Positions 1-7,927 are shown, numbered from the stretch's first letter. The stretch is DNA of 64,000 bases from Alphaproteobacteria bacterium (GCA_017511715.1 JAFWJF010000006.1:39601-103600), one strand, 5' to 3'. The notes: generated from the sequence alone by a model not told the origin. Translations and numbers: made by a program.

Positions 1-129
1 TGGTTTGAGTTTGCAGATGCTGTAATTGGACTTGATAAATTTGGCATGTCTGGTGATGGTGAATTGGTTTATCGTGAATATGGTTTTGATGTTGACAAGA
101 TAATAAAAGAAGTTAAACATTATCTGTAA
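1..129 (+). CDS. tkt: Transketolase, C-terminal fragment
   Basis: The window opens inside an ORF that ends at TAA 127-129. Its last 42 residues read like the end of transketolase: a Trp-Phe start, then IGLDKFGMSGDGELVYREYGF. This matches the family's closing pattern of an FG-S-P-like turn followed by an FGFT-V helix. Transketolase moves two-carbon units in the pentose phosphate pathway with thiamine diphosphate. The catalytic domains lie outside the window, so the call rests only on the C-terminal domain. The stop overlaps the next start by one base (TAATG), implying co-translation. Confidence 0.7.
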   Translation, partial: WFEFADAVIGLDKFGMSGDGELVYREYGFDVDKIIKEVKHYL

Positions 130-833
130 TGACATCAGAAAATGTTTTCGTTTTATCAAGTGGTGAAACAATCCCGGTTGTAATAGAAAATCGGCGTGGG
201 GTACGTAATGTCACATTGCGACCAAAGACAGCGCCCAAAAAGGAAATACATATTTCTAAGCCTTGGACAACATCAACCAAGTTTGTAATGAATTTTTTAG
301 AATCTAAACGCAAATGGGTTGAGCATATTTTTAATGCCGCACCACGAAAAGAAAAAATTGAACCGGGTATGACAATTTCAATACTGGGACGCGAAGTAAA
401 AATAATACATGATGATACAATGCGTTCTAATAAATATATGGACGAATATAAAACAACACTCTGTATTGGTGGCGGGGCAGATATGTTCGAACGGCGTGTT
501 CGCGATTGTATCAAGGACGAATTGTTATCAGAAATTAAGGCAATAATAAAAACTACACCGCGCGAATATTGGCCACGACATATAACATTGCGTGATACAT
601 CTTCGCGGTGGGGTTCATGTTCGTCAACTGGTAATATTTCTTTTTCGTGGCGATTGGTGTTCGCCCCATATGAAGTTATGCGCTATGTCGTTATGCACGA
701 ATTGTCGCACCGGAAACACATGGACCATTCACCTGAATTTTGGGCGAATGTATCTGAACTTTATGGGTTTGGCGTGGAAAGGGCGAAACGGTGGCTTTCC
801 AAAAACGGACAAAGTTTACATAGGTATTTTTGA
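129..833 (+). CDS. YgjP/DUF45-type zinc metallopeptidase
   Basis: This 234-aa cytoplasmic protein has the YgjP (DUF45, WLM-like) core. Residues 156-165 (DTSSRWGSCS) lead into HELSH at 190-194, and H200 in MDHSPEFW is the likely third zinc ligand. This is the arrangement of SprT/YgjP-type putative metalloproteases. The substrate is unknown; E. coli YgjP is likewise poorly defined. Translation is coupled to the upstream transketolase gene by TAATG. The stop codon (831-833) is directly followed by a palindromic GC-rich repeat, so the repeat abuts the gene without interrupting it. Family assignment is firm, function is not. Confidence 0.85.
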   Translation: MTSENVFVLSSGETIPVVIENRRGVRNVTLRPKTAPKKEIHISKPWTTSTKFVMNFLESKRKWVEHIFNAAPRKEKIEPGMTISILGREVKIIHDDTMRSNKYMDEYKTTLCIGGGADMFERRVRDCIKDELLSEIKAIIKTTPREYWPRHITLRDTSSRWGSCSSTGNISFSWRLVFAPYEVMRYVVMHELSHRKHMDHSPEFWANVSELYGFGVERAKRWLSKNGQSLHRYF

Positions 834-925
834 CCTCCCTCCCGTCCTGCGGACGTACTCCCCCCCAAGGGGAAAATTAAAATTCCCCCTTTGGCAGGGG
901 GTGGCACCGAAGGTGCCGGGGGAGG
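834..925. repeat. GC-rich palindromic repeat, copy 1
   Basis: The unit begins CCTCCCTCCCGTCCTGCGG, passes a CCCCAAGGGG block and ends in a hairpin GGCACCgaaGGTGCC followed by GGGGGAGGG. The last part can pair back with the opening CCTCCC run, so the whole unit folds as an imperfect hairpin. It is far more GC-rich than its surroundings. Related units lie at 962-1046 and 2710-2925. ORFs running through it are frame artefacts. It resembles a REP- or MITE-like palindromic element; no transposase is nearby. Confidence 0.8.
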
Positions 926-961
926 GTTTTGTTCCCAGATTATTTGCTTTCTGGAATGTGA

Positions 962-1046
962 CCTCCCTCCCGGTCTGGCGACCGTACTCCCCCCAAGGGG
1001 AGAATAACCCAACAGGGAGAATTAAAATTCCCCTTTGGCAGGGAGG
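962..1046. repeat. GC-rich palindromic repeat, copy 2
   Basis: A diverged copy of the 834-925 unit: CCTCCCTCCCGGTCTGGCG, then compensating changes on both sides of the small stem (GGTCtggcGACC instead of GTCCtgcGGAC). Both sides of a stem changing together indicates that base pairing is preserved. It ends in CCCTTTGGCAGGGAGG, just upstream of the promoter of the next gene. Confidence 0.75.
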
Positions 1047-1057
1047 CAAAAAAACAT

Positions 1058-1086
1058 TTGCAGGGGTATGCGAAATATGATAAAAT
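1058..1086 (+). promoter_or_regulatory. Promoter of the secreted protein at 1123
   Basis: TTGCAG (1058-1063), a 17-base spacer and TAAAAT (1081-1086), with TGA before the -10. It belongs to the promoter type that recurs through the window. The leader is about 30 bases and ends with a strong GGAAAGGAAGAG ribosome binding site. Confidence 0.65.
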
Positions 1087-1122
1087 AAGTACAGAAATAA
1101 TTCTAAAGGAAAGGAAGAGAAT

Positions 1123-2679
1123 ATGAAAAAAATCGCTTTGTTTTCGTTGATGTGTTGTTTATGTGGCGTGTACGCAGTGCCAGCGTTTGCAACTTGTGGC
1201 GCGTCTACACTTGGTTTTGATGGAAATCAAGATCCTGATGATGATGAATTTTTGTATCAGAATAAACAACAATTTGATTTGACGAAAGCTGGTTATGAAA
1301 ATACCAATCATCAGAATAGTGGGACAGGAATAGGAATAGAGTGTGATACAACGAAGTCTGCGGGTTGTGATAGCGGGCAAGTGATTGAGCTGCTTCCAGG
1401 TCATGTGTTTAAAGGAACTGTTGTAAAAGAAAAAAGAAAGTATCAATGCACTTCCAGGCTTTGGGGTGACGATATGTGGGAAGTTGTTGGGGGATTTTGT
1501 GAAACCCGCTGGGGAACCATACAGGTGGGACAATCGTTGACGGATAAAAAAACAACAACTGACTGTAGCGGCTTAAACAAGACAGAGAACAATACTGATG
1601 CCGTTAAACTTTGGCAAGTGATTTGTCGTGATGGTGGTATTGTCTGGTGCAAACCAACAGATTGTAACGCTGGTTATAAACTTGATAGAAAAAATGGCAA
1701 GTGCATAAAAGATTGTTCCGGGGATAAATGCAAAGAAAATTGTCCGACTGGTCAAACACGTGCAACGAAAGATATTATTGTGACAAAGGTTTGTTCTGGT
1801 GATAAGTGTGTCGCGATAGAAAAAGGTCAGTGTTATGATACTGATTTCTTGAAATGTATGGAAGCAGCAGATCGCGGAGAACCTGCAAATTGGAACGGGA
1901 AATCGTGTAATTGTGGTGATAGAATGGTTTGGGACAACAAGAGCTATAGATGTAAGGCAAAAAGTGGCGGTGGAAATGTTGCTCCACAAAAATCTTGTAA
2001 AGACTTACGTAAAACACCGACAGGAAAAGCGTGTTGTGATTTGCCAAAAACTCAGGCGGAATACAACGAAGAAACAGATACATGTAATTGCTTAGATAAA
2101 AACGCCGAATTCAGAATAGAAATAGAAAATGGTAAGGGGATGTGTGTCGCAAAAGAACCTGTACCCGAACAAAATTGTACATACTATTTCAGTGGCACCA
2201 TTGAATGTGGTGACAGAACGGTTGAAATCAGTGAAACGAAAAGCGTCACTGTTCCGTGTGTAGAAGGTGTTGTTGAGAATCTTACAGAAGAGATGTTTGA
2301 AAACGATACCGGAAAATTGCGACAAATCAGAGAAAAATTGTGTGCGGGGGTTGATGGGAATGGTTCAACACCTGGCACAACAGTTGTTAGCACGGCAACA
2401 GTTGATTATCGTTCTGCAGAAGCAATATTGGACAAATTTGTTTCGAACGCAGAAAGCGAACGCAGTGTTTGGAAAAACGCAGAAGGCAAATTTAACACAA
2501 CGCGTTTGGCATCTGATATTACCGCCGGTGTAGTGTTGGGAACTGTCGGTGGTGTGGTGACAGGCGTTGTTATCAAAAAGAATCAGGTAAAGAAAGGTTT
2601 TGAAGCACTGCATTGCGCTGTTGGTGGACAGAAAGTTGCCGAATGGGGTGATGAATTTAGTGTCGGCCTAAGAAGATAA
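1123..2679 (+). CDS. Cys-rich secreted protein with C-terminal membrane segment
   Basis: This 518-aa protein starts at an ATG behind GGAAAGGAAGAG. A Sec signal peptide (MKKIALFSLMCCLCGVYAVPAFA) is followed by a Cys-rich region with repeated CxxxxC and 'DC-GDKC' spacing (for example near residues 195-215), typical of a disulfide-bonded exported protein. Near the C-terminus, around residue 455 onwards, there is one hydrophobic Gly/Val-rich segment (DITAGVVLGTVGGVVTGVV) with a Lys pair after it, so the mature protein is probably anchored by its tail. No catalytic motif is visible. It has its own promoter and terminator and belongs to the dispersed set of secreted proteins in this window. Function unknown. 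Confidence 0.85.
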   Translation: MKKIALFSLMCCLCGVYAVPAFATCGASTLGFDGNQDPDDDEFLYQNKQQFDLTKAGYENTNHQNSGTGIGIECDTTKSAGCDSGQVIELLPGHVFKGTVVKEKRKYQCTSRLWGDDMWEVVGGFCETRWGTIQVGQSLTDKKTTTDCSGLNKTENNTDAVKLWQVICRDGGIVWCKPTDCNAGYKLDRKNGKCIKDCSGDKCKENCPTGQTRATKDIIVTKVCSGDKCVAIEKGQCYDTDFLKCMEAADRGEPANWNGKSCNCGDRMVWDNKSYRCKAKSGGGNVAPQKSCKDLRKTPTGKACCDLPKTQAEYNEETDTCNCLDKNAEFRIEIENGKGMCVAKEPVPEQNCTYYFSGTIECGDRTVEISETKSVTVPCVEGVVENLTEEMFENDTGKLRQIREKLCAGVDGNGSTPGTTVVSTATVDYRSAEAILDKFVSNAESERSVWKNAEGKFNTTRLASDITAGVVLGTVGGVVTGVVIKKNQVKKGFEALHCAVGGQKVAEWGDEFSVGLRR

Positions 2680-2682
2680 AAG

Positions 2683-2707
2683 AACCGCCCGTTTGGGCGG
2701 TTTTTTT
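2683..2707 (+). terminator. Rho-independent terminator
   Basis: Stem AACCGCCC / GGGCGGTT with a GTTT loop and a following T-run, directly after the stop of the secreted protein gene. Confidence 0.9.
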
Positions 2708-2709
2708 AA

Positions 2710-2925
2710 CCTCCCTCCCGTCCTGCGGACGTACTCCCCCCAAGGGGAGAATGCCTCCCTCCCGTCCTGCGGACGTACTCCCCAAGGGGAGAATAATAAG
2801 TTCTCCGCCTGTGGAGGAGTACCCGCAGGGGGAGGTGGTCTTTGAAAAAGATTCCAGATATTTCAAATTTTTGGAAAAAGACCACCCCGGCACTTCGTGC
2901 CACCCCTCCGCAGGAGGGGGAACTT
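2710..2925. repeat. GC-rich palindromic repeat array (copies 3-5)
   Basis: Two near-identical starts (CCTCCCTCCCGTCCTGCGG) lie at 2710 and 2754, each followed by a CCCCAAGGGGAGAAT block. The second extends through a hairpin-forming CTCCGCCTGTGGAGGAG region to 2835. An inverted pair GGTGGTCTTT (2833-2842) / AAAGACCACC (2877-2886) encloses an AT-rich loop. The array closes with GGCACttcGTGCC and CCTCCGCAGGAGG hairpins up to about 2925. Together with the copies at 834-1046, repeats of this family flank the 1123-2679 gene on both sides. Confidence 0.75.
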
Positions 2926-2936
2926 TAATAAAAATA

Positions 2937-2965
2937 TTGCAAAATGCGAATCGGTGCTTTATAAT
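2937..2965 (+). promoter_or_regulatory. Promoter P1 upstream of hisS
   Basis: TTGCAA (2937-2942), 17 bases, TATAAT (2960-2965): the best match to the recurring promoter type in this window. The expected start point (about 2971-2973) coincides with the ATG of a 22-codon ORF, so the transcript would be essentially leaderless. Confidence 0.7.
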
Positions 2966-2971
2966 CAAATC

Positions 2972-3040
2972 ATGATGAATACAAAAACTGTATCTTTTTC
3001 ATTCTTTTTCCATCACGCCACGCGTGGCGTGTGTTTCTAG
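2972..3040 (+). CDS. Candidate leaderless leader peptide before hisS
   Basis: A 22-codon ORF starts with ATG at the predicted transcription start of promoter P1 and ends at TAG 3038-3040. It encodes an FSFFFHH stretch (residues 9-15): five Phe codons in all and two adjacent His codons. A perfect 18-base palindrome (3014-3031) overlaps its last third. Leaderless leader peptides with runs of the regulated amino acid are known in alphaproteobacteria (trpL of rhizobia starts at its transcription start). Placement 84 bases before hisS would suit attenuation by histidine or phenylalanine charging. No clear terminator hairpin with a T-run follows, so the mechanism is unproven and the ORF may be chance. 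Confidence 0.35.
   Translation: MMNTKTVSFSFFFHHATRGVCF
3014..3031. promoter_or_regulatory. Perfect 18-base palindrome in the hisS leader
   Basis: CACGCCACGCGTGGCGTG is self-complementary over its full length. It lies between promoter P1 and hisS and overlaps codons 15-20 of the candidate leader peptide. It could be an attenuator hairpin, an operator, or a fragment of a palindromic repeat. Confidence 0.5.
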
Positions 3041-3066
3041 CATTTATATGTTTTCTGTGATATAAT
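3038..3066 (+). promoter_or_regulatory. hisS: Second candidate promoter (P2) of hisS
   Basis: TAGCAT (3038-3043), 17 bases, TATAAT (3061-3066), again with TGA before the -10. It would bypass the leader peptide and give a leader of about 50 bases. Confidence 0.5.
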
Positions 3067-3123
3067 CGCTGTTGTAATGACAGTAAGTTCTCGTTTGGTT
3101 TTTATATAAAAAAGGAATAAAAG

Positions 3124-4422
3124 ATGGACTTGAAACCAACAAAACCTTTAAGCGGATTCATAGAATTGTTGCCGGTGCAACAACGCTGTTTTGACTATTG
3201 CGCGGCAAAAATGCAAAATGTGTTAAGGCTGGCAGGATTTTCAATGCTCGATTTGCCCGCCATTGAACGTGCAGAAGTTTTAACCGACAAAGATAATTGG
3301 AATGAAATTGAAACCCAAATGTTCTTGTTCCAAAAAGGCGATACGAAAATGGGGTTGCGCTATGATGGGACTGTCGGGCTGTCGCGTTATGTTGCCGGTC
3401 ATCTGAACGATTTAGTGTTCCCGTTTCGCGCATCTCAGTTTTCCAAACGTTATCGCGGGGAACGCGCCCAACGCGGTCGTTATCGTGAATTTTATCAGAT
3501 GGATTTAGATATTATGGGAATAAATTCGCTTTCCACCAATTACGATGCAGAAATTATTTCTGTGATAAATCGTGCATTGGAATCTGTTAGTGAATTTATT
3601 GGTCCTAATATTGTCTTGGTGGGCAGCCGCCCATTTTGGGATGCTTTGTTTGAATATCTGAATTTGGATGCCAGTCAGAAAAAATCAGTGTTCGTTTTGA
3701 TAGATAAAAAAGACAAAATGGGCGATGCTGATTTTACCGAAGGTTTACAAGATGCACTGAATGATTCGAATAAAGAAAAAGTTATTAAATCTGTGTTTGT
3801 GGATGGTTATGAAACATTTATGAACAAGTCTGAAAAATTAGACGCAGCGATTGCTGAATTAACAGATTTTATGAAACTTTTGGATGGTATGGGCGTAAAA
3901 AATGCAAAGATAGATTTGTCTATTGCGCGTGGGTTGGCTTATTATACAGGACTTGTATTCGAATTTAAGTTAATCAATCATCCAGAACTTGGAACGGCTG
4001 CCGGGGGCGGACGTTATGCTGATTTGGCAGGTAAGTTTTCCAAAACAAAAATTATCGGTGTCGGTGCGGCAATCGGCTTTTCAAGAATCTTTGCGTCTAT
4101 GTTGGAAAACAATCAAATAGATTTGTCGCAATTCGCAAATGATGTTGATGCGGCTGTTCTGATTATGGGCAATAACAATGTAGCATATGCCGCCGGTGTT
4201 GTAAATGCGTTGCGTGGTGCGGGGGTTGTTGCGGTGCCTTATCTTGATACAGATAAAAAATTTAAGAACCAGATTGAATATGCTGACAAAATCAATGCTC
4301 GATTCAGTGTGATTATTGGCGATGACGAAGTTGCTAAAAATGTGGTTGCGCTGAAAAATATGAAATCTGGAAGCCAAGAAACCTTGTCCGTTGTGGATGC
4401 AATAAAAGAGATGACAAAATGA
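3124..4422 (+). CDS. hisS: Histidyl-tRNA synthetase
   Basis: A 432-aa class II aminoacyl-tRNA synthetase that charges tRNA-His. The sequence shows the class II motif 2 region (FSKRYRGERAQRGRYREFYQMDLDIMG), the histidine-specific segment SIARGLAYYTGLVFEF (canonical RGLDYYTG, here with Ala in place of the acidic or polar residue), the AAGGGRYADLAG stretch of motif 3, and a C-terminal anticodon-binding domain from about residue 340. The start is supported by AAAAAAGGAATAAAAG just upstream. Two promoters and a possible leader peptide precede it. It ends in ATGA, overlapping a 43-codon ORF, with prfA immediately after. Confidence 0.95.
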   Translation: MDLKPTKPLSGFIELLPVQQRCFDYCAAKMQNVLRLAGFSMLDLPAIERAEVLTDKDNWNEIETQMFLFQKGDTKMGLRYDGTVGLSRYVAGHLNDLVFPFRASQFSKRYRGERAQRGRYREFYQMDLDIMGINSLSTNYDAEIISVINRALESVSEFIGPNIVLVGSRPFWDALFEYLNLDASQKKSVFVLIDKKDKMGDADFTEGLQDALNDSNKEKVIKSVFVDGYETFMNKSEKLDAAIAELTDFMKLLDGMGVKNAKIDLSIARGLAYYTGLVFEFKLINHPELGTAAGGGRYADLAGKFSKTKIIGVGAAIGFSRIFASMLENNQIDLSQFANDVDAAVLIMGNNNVAYAAGVVNALRGAGVVAVPYLDTDKKFKNQIEYADKINARFSVIIGDDEVAKNVVALKNMKSGSQETLSVVDAIKEMTK

Positions 4423-4550
4423 TAACTGAAATAATTAAAGTAAACAATGAATATGAATTTGTAGTGGGTAAAACTAAATATAAATGCTCTGATTATGTTT
4501 CGCTTAGCGAGATTCGTGCTGAATTCTTGCAAAAGCAAAAACAAAGGTAA
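4419..4550 (+). CDS. 43-aa protein of unknown function between hisS and prfA
   Basis: The ATG at 4419 overlaps the hisS stop as ATGA and the ORF runs to TAA 4548-4550, seven bases before prfA. The peptide begins [20 protein letters not shown] and is charged, with a single Cys and no signal peptide or membrane segment. Start-stop overlap on one side and tight spacing on the other indicate a coupled member of a hisS-orf-prfA operon, so it may well be translated. I do not recognise the family. Confidence 0.55.
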   Translation: MITEIIKVNNEYEFVVGKTKYKCSDYVSLSEIRAEFLQKQKQR

Positions 4551-4557
4551 AATAAAT

Positions 4558-5622
4558 ATGATTATTGAACAAAAATTATTGGATATTCAAGCGCGTGCCA
4601 AAGATATAGAAGCCAAAATGAATTCTGGCGAAATATCTGGCGATGAATTGACGCGCCTTTCCAAAGAATATTCCCAGTTAAATGAAATTTTGCCGTTGAT
4701 AGATAGATATCTGAAAACACAAAGTGGTATCCAAGATGCCAAAGAAATGTTGAACGATGCAGAATTAAAATCTATTGCGGAAGAACAGTTGGAAGAATTA
4801 AATCATGCGCTGCCTGATATAGAACGTGATTTACAAATTGCGCTTTTGCCACGCGACGCCGCAGATGATAACAGTGTCATTATGGAAATTCGTGCCGGGG
4901 TGGGGGGCGAAGAATCTGCACTGTTCGCAGGTGATTTATTCAATCAATATAAATCTTATGCGCTGCGCAAGGGATGGAAGATTGAAATAATCGAAGAAAA
5001 TGCAACTTCTTTGCGCGGATATAAAGAAATCATTTTCAAGATAGATGGTGTTGGGGCTTATGCGCGTATGAAATTCGAATCGGGTATTCATCGTGTGCAA
5101 CGTGTGCCAGAAACAGAAGCCAGTGGGCGTATCCATACTTCTGCAGCGTCTGTTGCCGTTATGCCAGAGGCAAAAGATATCGACGTAGTCATCGATGAAA
5201 AAGATATTCGTATCGATATTTTCCGTGCGTCTGGGGCAGGCGGTCAGCATGTTAATAAAACAGATTCCGCAATTCGTATAACTCACTTTCCAACAGGTAT
5301 CGTTGTGACATGCCAAAACGAACGTTCGCAATTACAAAACAAGGCGACCGCTATGGCGGTGTTGCGTTCACGTTTGTATGAAAAACAGCGCAGTGAACAA
5401 ATGAACGCATCTAATGCTTCGCGTCGCAGTATGGTTGGTTCTGGTGATAGAAGTGAAAAAATTAGAACTTATAATTTTCCAGAACAACGTGTGACAGACC
5501 ATCGTATCAAATTGACTCTTTACAAACTAGACGATATTTTGGCAGGCGGGGAAGGGCTGGATGAAATGATTGATGCACTGATTAGTGCCGATCAATTGGA
5601 ACGCCTTAGCGCAATGGATTGA
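4558..5622 (+). CDS. prfA: Peptide chain release factor 1
   Basis: A 354-aa release factor that hydrolyses peptidyl-tRNA at UAA and UAG codons. Visible are the codon-recognition loop [15 protein letters not shown] (PET at 184-186, the PxT position typical of RF1 rather than the SPF of RF2) and the catalytic GGQ in [16 protein letters not shown] (GGQ 228-230). The chosen ATG gives the usual N-terminus ([20 protein letters not shown]); an upstream in-frame start would add an atypical extension overlapping the small ORF. It ends at TGA and is followed by a strong hairpin terminator shared with the convergent gene. PrmC, which methylates the GGQ glutamine, is not in the window. Confidence 0.96.
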   Translation: MIIEQKLLDIQARAKDIEAKMNSGEISGDELTRLSKEYSQLNEILPLIDRYLKTQSGIQDAKEMLNDAELKSIAEEQLEELNHALPDIERDLQIALLPRDAADDNSVIMEIRAGVGGEESALFAGDLFNQYKSYALRKGWKIEIIEENATSLRGYKEIIFKIDGVGAYARMKFESGIHRVQRVPETEASGRIHTSAASVAVMPEAKDIDVVIDEKDIRIDIFRASGAGGQHVNKTDSAIRITHFPTGIVVTCQNERSQLQNKATAMAVLRSRLYEKQRSEQMNASNASRRSMVGSGDRSEKIRTYNFPEQRVTDHRIKLTLYKLDDILAGGEGLDEMIDALISADQLERLSAMD

Positions 5623-5644
5623 AATAATTTATGAGTGTTATAAA

Positions 5645-5672
5645 AAGAACCGACCAAACGGTCGGTTCTTCC
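5645..5672. terminator. Bidirectional terminator between prfA and the OMP gene
   Basis: Perfect 11-bp stem AAGAACCGACC / GGTCGGTTCTT with an AAAC loop between convergent genes; A- and T-rich flanks on both sides allow use in either direction. Confidence 0.8.
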
Positions 5673-6680
5673 TTAAAATGCATATTTCACGTTTATGTTC
5701 GTTGACCACCCGTCCAAGCCACCAATTTGTTTGTGGATGTTTGCACCAAATACAAATTTTTGGAAATTGTATTCTGCATCAATACCAATGTCTGTGTGAT
5801 TATCCAGGTAAAGTCCGCGAATACTGGTGTCATCAATGTTTATATCATTTTTGCCACCAAAGTGCGCAACATACCTTGCGCTTAAACGGCCATACCAATT
5901 GGGTGATATTTCTTTGATAAACGCTGCCCCCGGGGCGATGTTAAAGAAATTAAAGTCTTTGGAATGAACGCGCGCGCCGTCAACATATAAATCGTCAGAT
6001 GATACATATGTGTATCCAATATACACATCTGGGCGGAATAAAAATGTTTCGTCTATCTTTAACACTGTGTTAATATCTGTCGCTATATTCGTCCAAGAAT
6101 TATTGAAGTTCGCATTAACCGCACCATTGTTTAATGAGCCTGTATTTAACAACAGTTTTGCACCAAATCTGCGATATTTATAATCAGAGAACAAACCAAT
6201 ATTTGTGCCACCACCATGAAAATCAGGCATTTTAGTATTGATGTAAGATATAAAGCCACCAAAAGATATATCCCCATATTTTAGTGTTATTTTTTGGGTC
6301 GTTGCCCCAACCGTCGCAAGATTAAATCGCCCATGTTGTGTGATATCTTGTCCATAGTGCATGTGTTCGTTTATGTGATTCGCATTAAACCAAACATTAT
6401 TAACAAGATATTTGCCAGAAGAAGCAACATTTTTTCCAGATATGGTTGAACCGTCATCGCCGTATTCATCAAAACGATCCATCGTGCCATATATGTCGCG
6501 TTTGGCAAATAAATCAGACATTTTATCGCCGTGGTTTGCATATGACATGAATACATCTGTTAACATGTTAATATTCAATGCAGATATATTGTTATCGTAT
6601 ATGCTGGTTGCGTGTGACGGTGCAAGTGTTAACAGCACTGCCGCACATGACAAGGCAAATATACTTGAATTTGGTTTCAT
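5673..6680 (-). CDS. Outer-membrane beta-barrel protein
   Basis: A 335-aa protein starting at the ATG at 6680 behind AGAGAGAAA (an upstream in-frame ATG would spoil the signal peptide). The signal peptide is MKPNSSIFALSCAAVLLTLAPSHA. The mature part has alternating amphipathic beta-strands (for example LTLKYGDISFGGFISYI and the aromatic-rich stretch WYGRLSARYVAHFGG) and ends with a terminal Phe (INVKYAF), the usual barrel insertion signature. This resembles the autotransporter or OmpA-like barrel superfamily, but no passenger domain is present. Cargo and function are unknown. Confidence 0.8.
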   Translation of the reverse strand: MKPNSSIFALSCAAVLLTLAPSHATSIYDNNISALNINMLTDVFMSYANHGDKMSDLFAKRDIYGTMDRFDEYGDDGSTISGKNVASSGKYLVNNVWFNANHINEHMHYGQDITQHGRFNLATVGATTQKITLKYGDISFGGFISYINTKMPDFHGGGTNIGLFSDYKYRRFGAKLLLNTGSLNNGAVNANFNNSWTNIATDINTVLKIDETFLFRPDVYIGYTYVSSDDLYVDGARVHSKDFNFFNIAPGAAFIKEISPNWYGRLSARYVAHFGGKNDINIDDTSIRGLYLDNHTDIGIDAEYNFQKFVFGANIHKQIGGLDGWSTNINVKYAF

Positions 6681-6774
6681 GATTTCTCTCTCTTTATGTT
6701 TGTGCATTTTGATTATAGCATAATTTTGTTATTTTTGGAAATTTTTATTGTCTTGTTCTTCGTTTTTATATAAA

Positions 6775-7365
6775 ATGTTTCGTATGAGAAACAAAAAACA
6801 AATCACTTTGACCAAGCCAATTGTTATGGTTGGGCTTATGGGGGCGGGAAAAACCAGTGTGGGCAGGGCGCTGGCGCGAAATCTTGGAATACCGTTTGTT
6901 GATTCCGATAAAGAAATTGAAAAAGCCGCCGGTTGCAGCGTTGTTGATATCTTTGCAATGTATGGGGAAAAAGAATTCCGTCGTGTTGAAGAGAAAATTA
7001 TCGAACGCCTTATTGATACGCCACCACTTGTAAAAGTTATTTCTACTGGGGAAGGGGCGTTTATTACGCCAGCTGTCAGGAAAACCGTTTTGGACAAAGC
7101 GTTGTCAATTTGGTTAAAGGCAGATTTGGAATTATTAGTTAAAAGAACTAATTTTCGGCATACGCGTCCGCAATTATTAAATACTGATTCACGTAAAATA
7201 CTGGCGCAATTGATAAATGATCGCTATGATACATATGCGTTGGCGAACATAATGGTTGAAACGCGCGATGAAAATATTCACAAAACACTTAACAAGGTGT
7301 TAAATGCTATTGAACAACATAACAACAAAAAAACAAAAGGAAAACAAAATGAAAATAATATCTGA
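6775..7365 (+). CDS. aroK: Shikimate kinase
   Basis: A kinase of about 196 aa that phosphorylates shikimate in the pathway to aromatic amino acids. It has Walker A GLMGAGKT (about residues 20-27), the DSDKEIE shikimate/Mg site, and an FRRVEEKII segment. The glycine-rich substrate loop reads STGEGAF instead of the usual STGGGAF. The start is uncertain: ATGs at 6775 and 6784 both lack a clear Shine-Dalgarno, and a TTG at 6748 is less likely. AroB, the usual partner, is not adjacent. The 3' end overlaps mscL by 17 bases, so the two are probably co-transcribed. Confidence 0.9.
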   Translation: MFRMRNKKQITLTKPIVMVGLMGAGKTSVGRALARNLGIPFVDSDKEIEKAAGCSVVDIFAMYGEKEFRRVEEKIIERLIDTPPLVKVISTGEGAFITPAVRKTVLDKALSIWLKADLELLVKRTNFRHTRPQLLNTDSRKILAQLINDRYDTYALANIMVETRDENIHKTLNKVLNAIEQHNNKKTKGKQNENNI

Positions 7366-7900
7366 ATTTAAATCTTTTATTAACAAAGGCAGTGCAATCG
7401 ATATGGCTGTTGGTATCATCGTTGGGTCCGTTATGACCAGCGTTGTTAATTCTTTGGTCAAAGATATCATTATGCCACCTGTCGGGATGCTGGTCGGCGG
7501 AATCGATTTTTCACAGTGGTTCTATGTAATCGGTGGTGGTGAAGCAGGTGCACACTATAACACAATGGCAGAAGCAACTGCAGCAGGGGCTACCACATTG
7601 AATTTAGGAACTTTCCTTAACACTGTAATCAGTTTCTTTATAACAATGTTCGCGGTATTTATCATTGTAAAAATCGCAAATTCTGCGCGCGCAAAGGGTC
7701 CGGTGACAACACGTGCATGCCCATATTGTCAACAATCTATCAGCAAATTGGCTACGAAATGCCCGCATTGTTGCAGTGCCGTTAAGCCAGAAGAAATAGG
7801 GACCGCGGAAGAAGCAGAATTAACAAAAGGTTTAAGATCTTTGAAGGAAAAGGTTGGTAAAGTGGCCAGTTCTGCTAAGAAAGCAGCGAAAATAAAATAA
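7349..7900 (+). CDS. mscL: MscL mechanosensitive channel with C-terminal zinc ribbon
   Basis: A large-conductance osmotic safety valve of the inner membrane. The N-terminus (FKSFINKGSAIDMAVGIIVG, then VVNSLVKDIIMPPVG) is the MscL amphipathic helix plus TM1; TM2 lies at about residues 88-110. The usual C-terminal cytoplasmic helix is preceded by a four-Cys module: C124-P-Y-C127 and C138-P-H-C141, a zinc-ribbon fold by spacing. This makes the protein 183 aa rather than about 135-150. The start follows AAAAGG, inside the end of aroK. Some MscL proteins in databases carry such ribbons; what the ribbon senses is unknown. Confidence 0.93.
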   Translation: MKIISEFKSFINKGSAIDMAVGIIVGSVMTSVVNSLVKDIIMPPVGMLVGGIDFSQWFYVIGGGEAGAHYNTMAEATAAGATTLNLGTFLNTVISFFITMFAVFIIVKIANSARAKGPVTTRACPYCQQSISKLATKCPHCCSAVKPEEIGTAEEAELTKGLRSLKEKVGKVASSAKKAAKIK

Positions 7901-7927
7901 TCATTGTGTAAAATAACAGAAAATTAA

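Noticed and set aside
592..1080. ORFs on both strands across 592-1080 and 761-1049
   Set aside because: They read through the palindromic repeats, overlap the YgjP gene out of frame, have no Shine-Dalgarno and consist of Pro/Gly-rich repeat translation.
2657..2975. ORFs across the repeat array after the first secreted protein
   Set aside because: Same repeat-derived Pro/Gly-rich translations as at 834-1046; the segment also contains a terminator.
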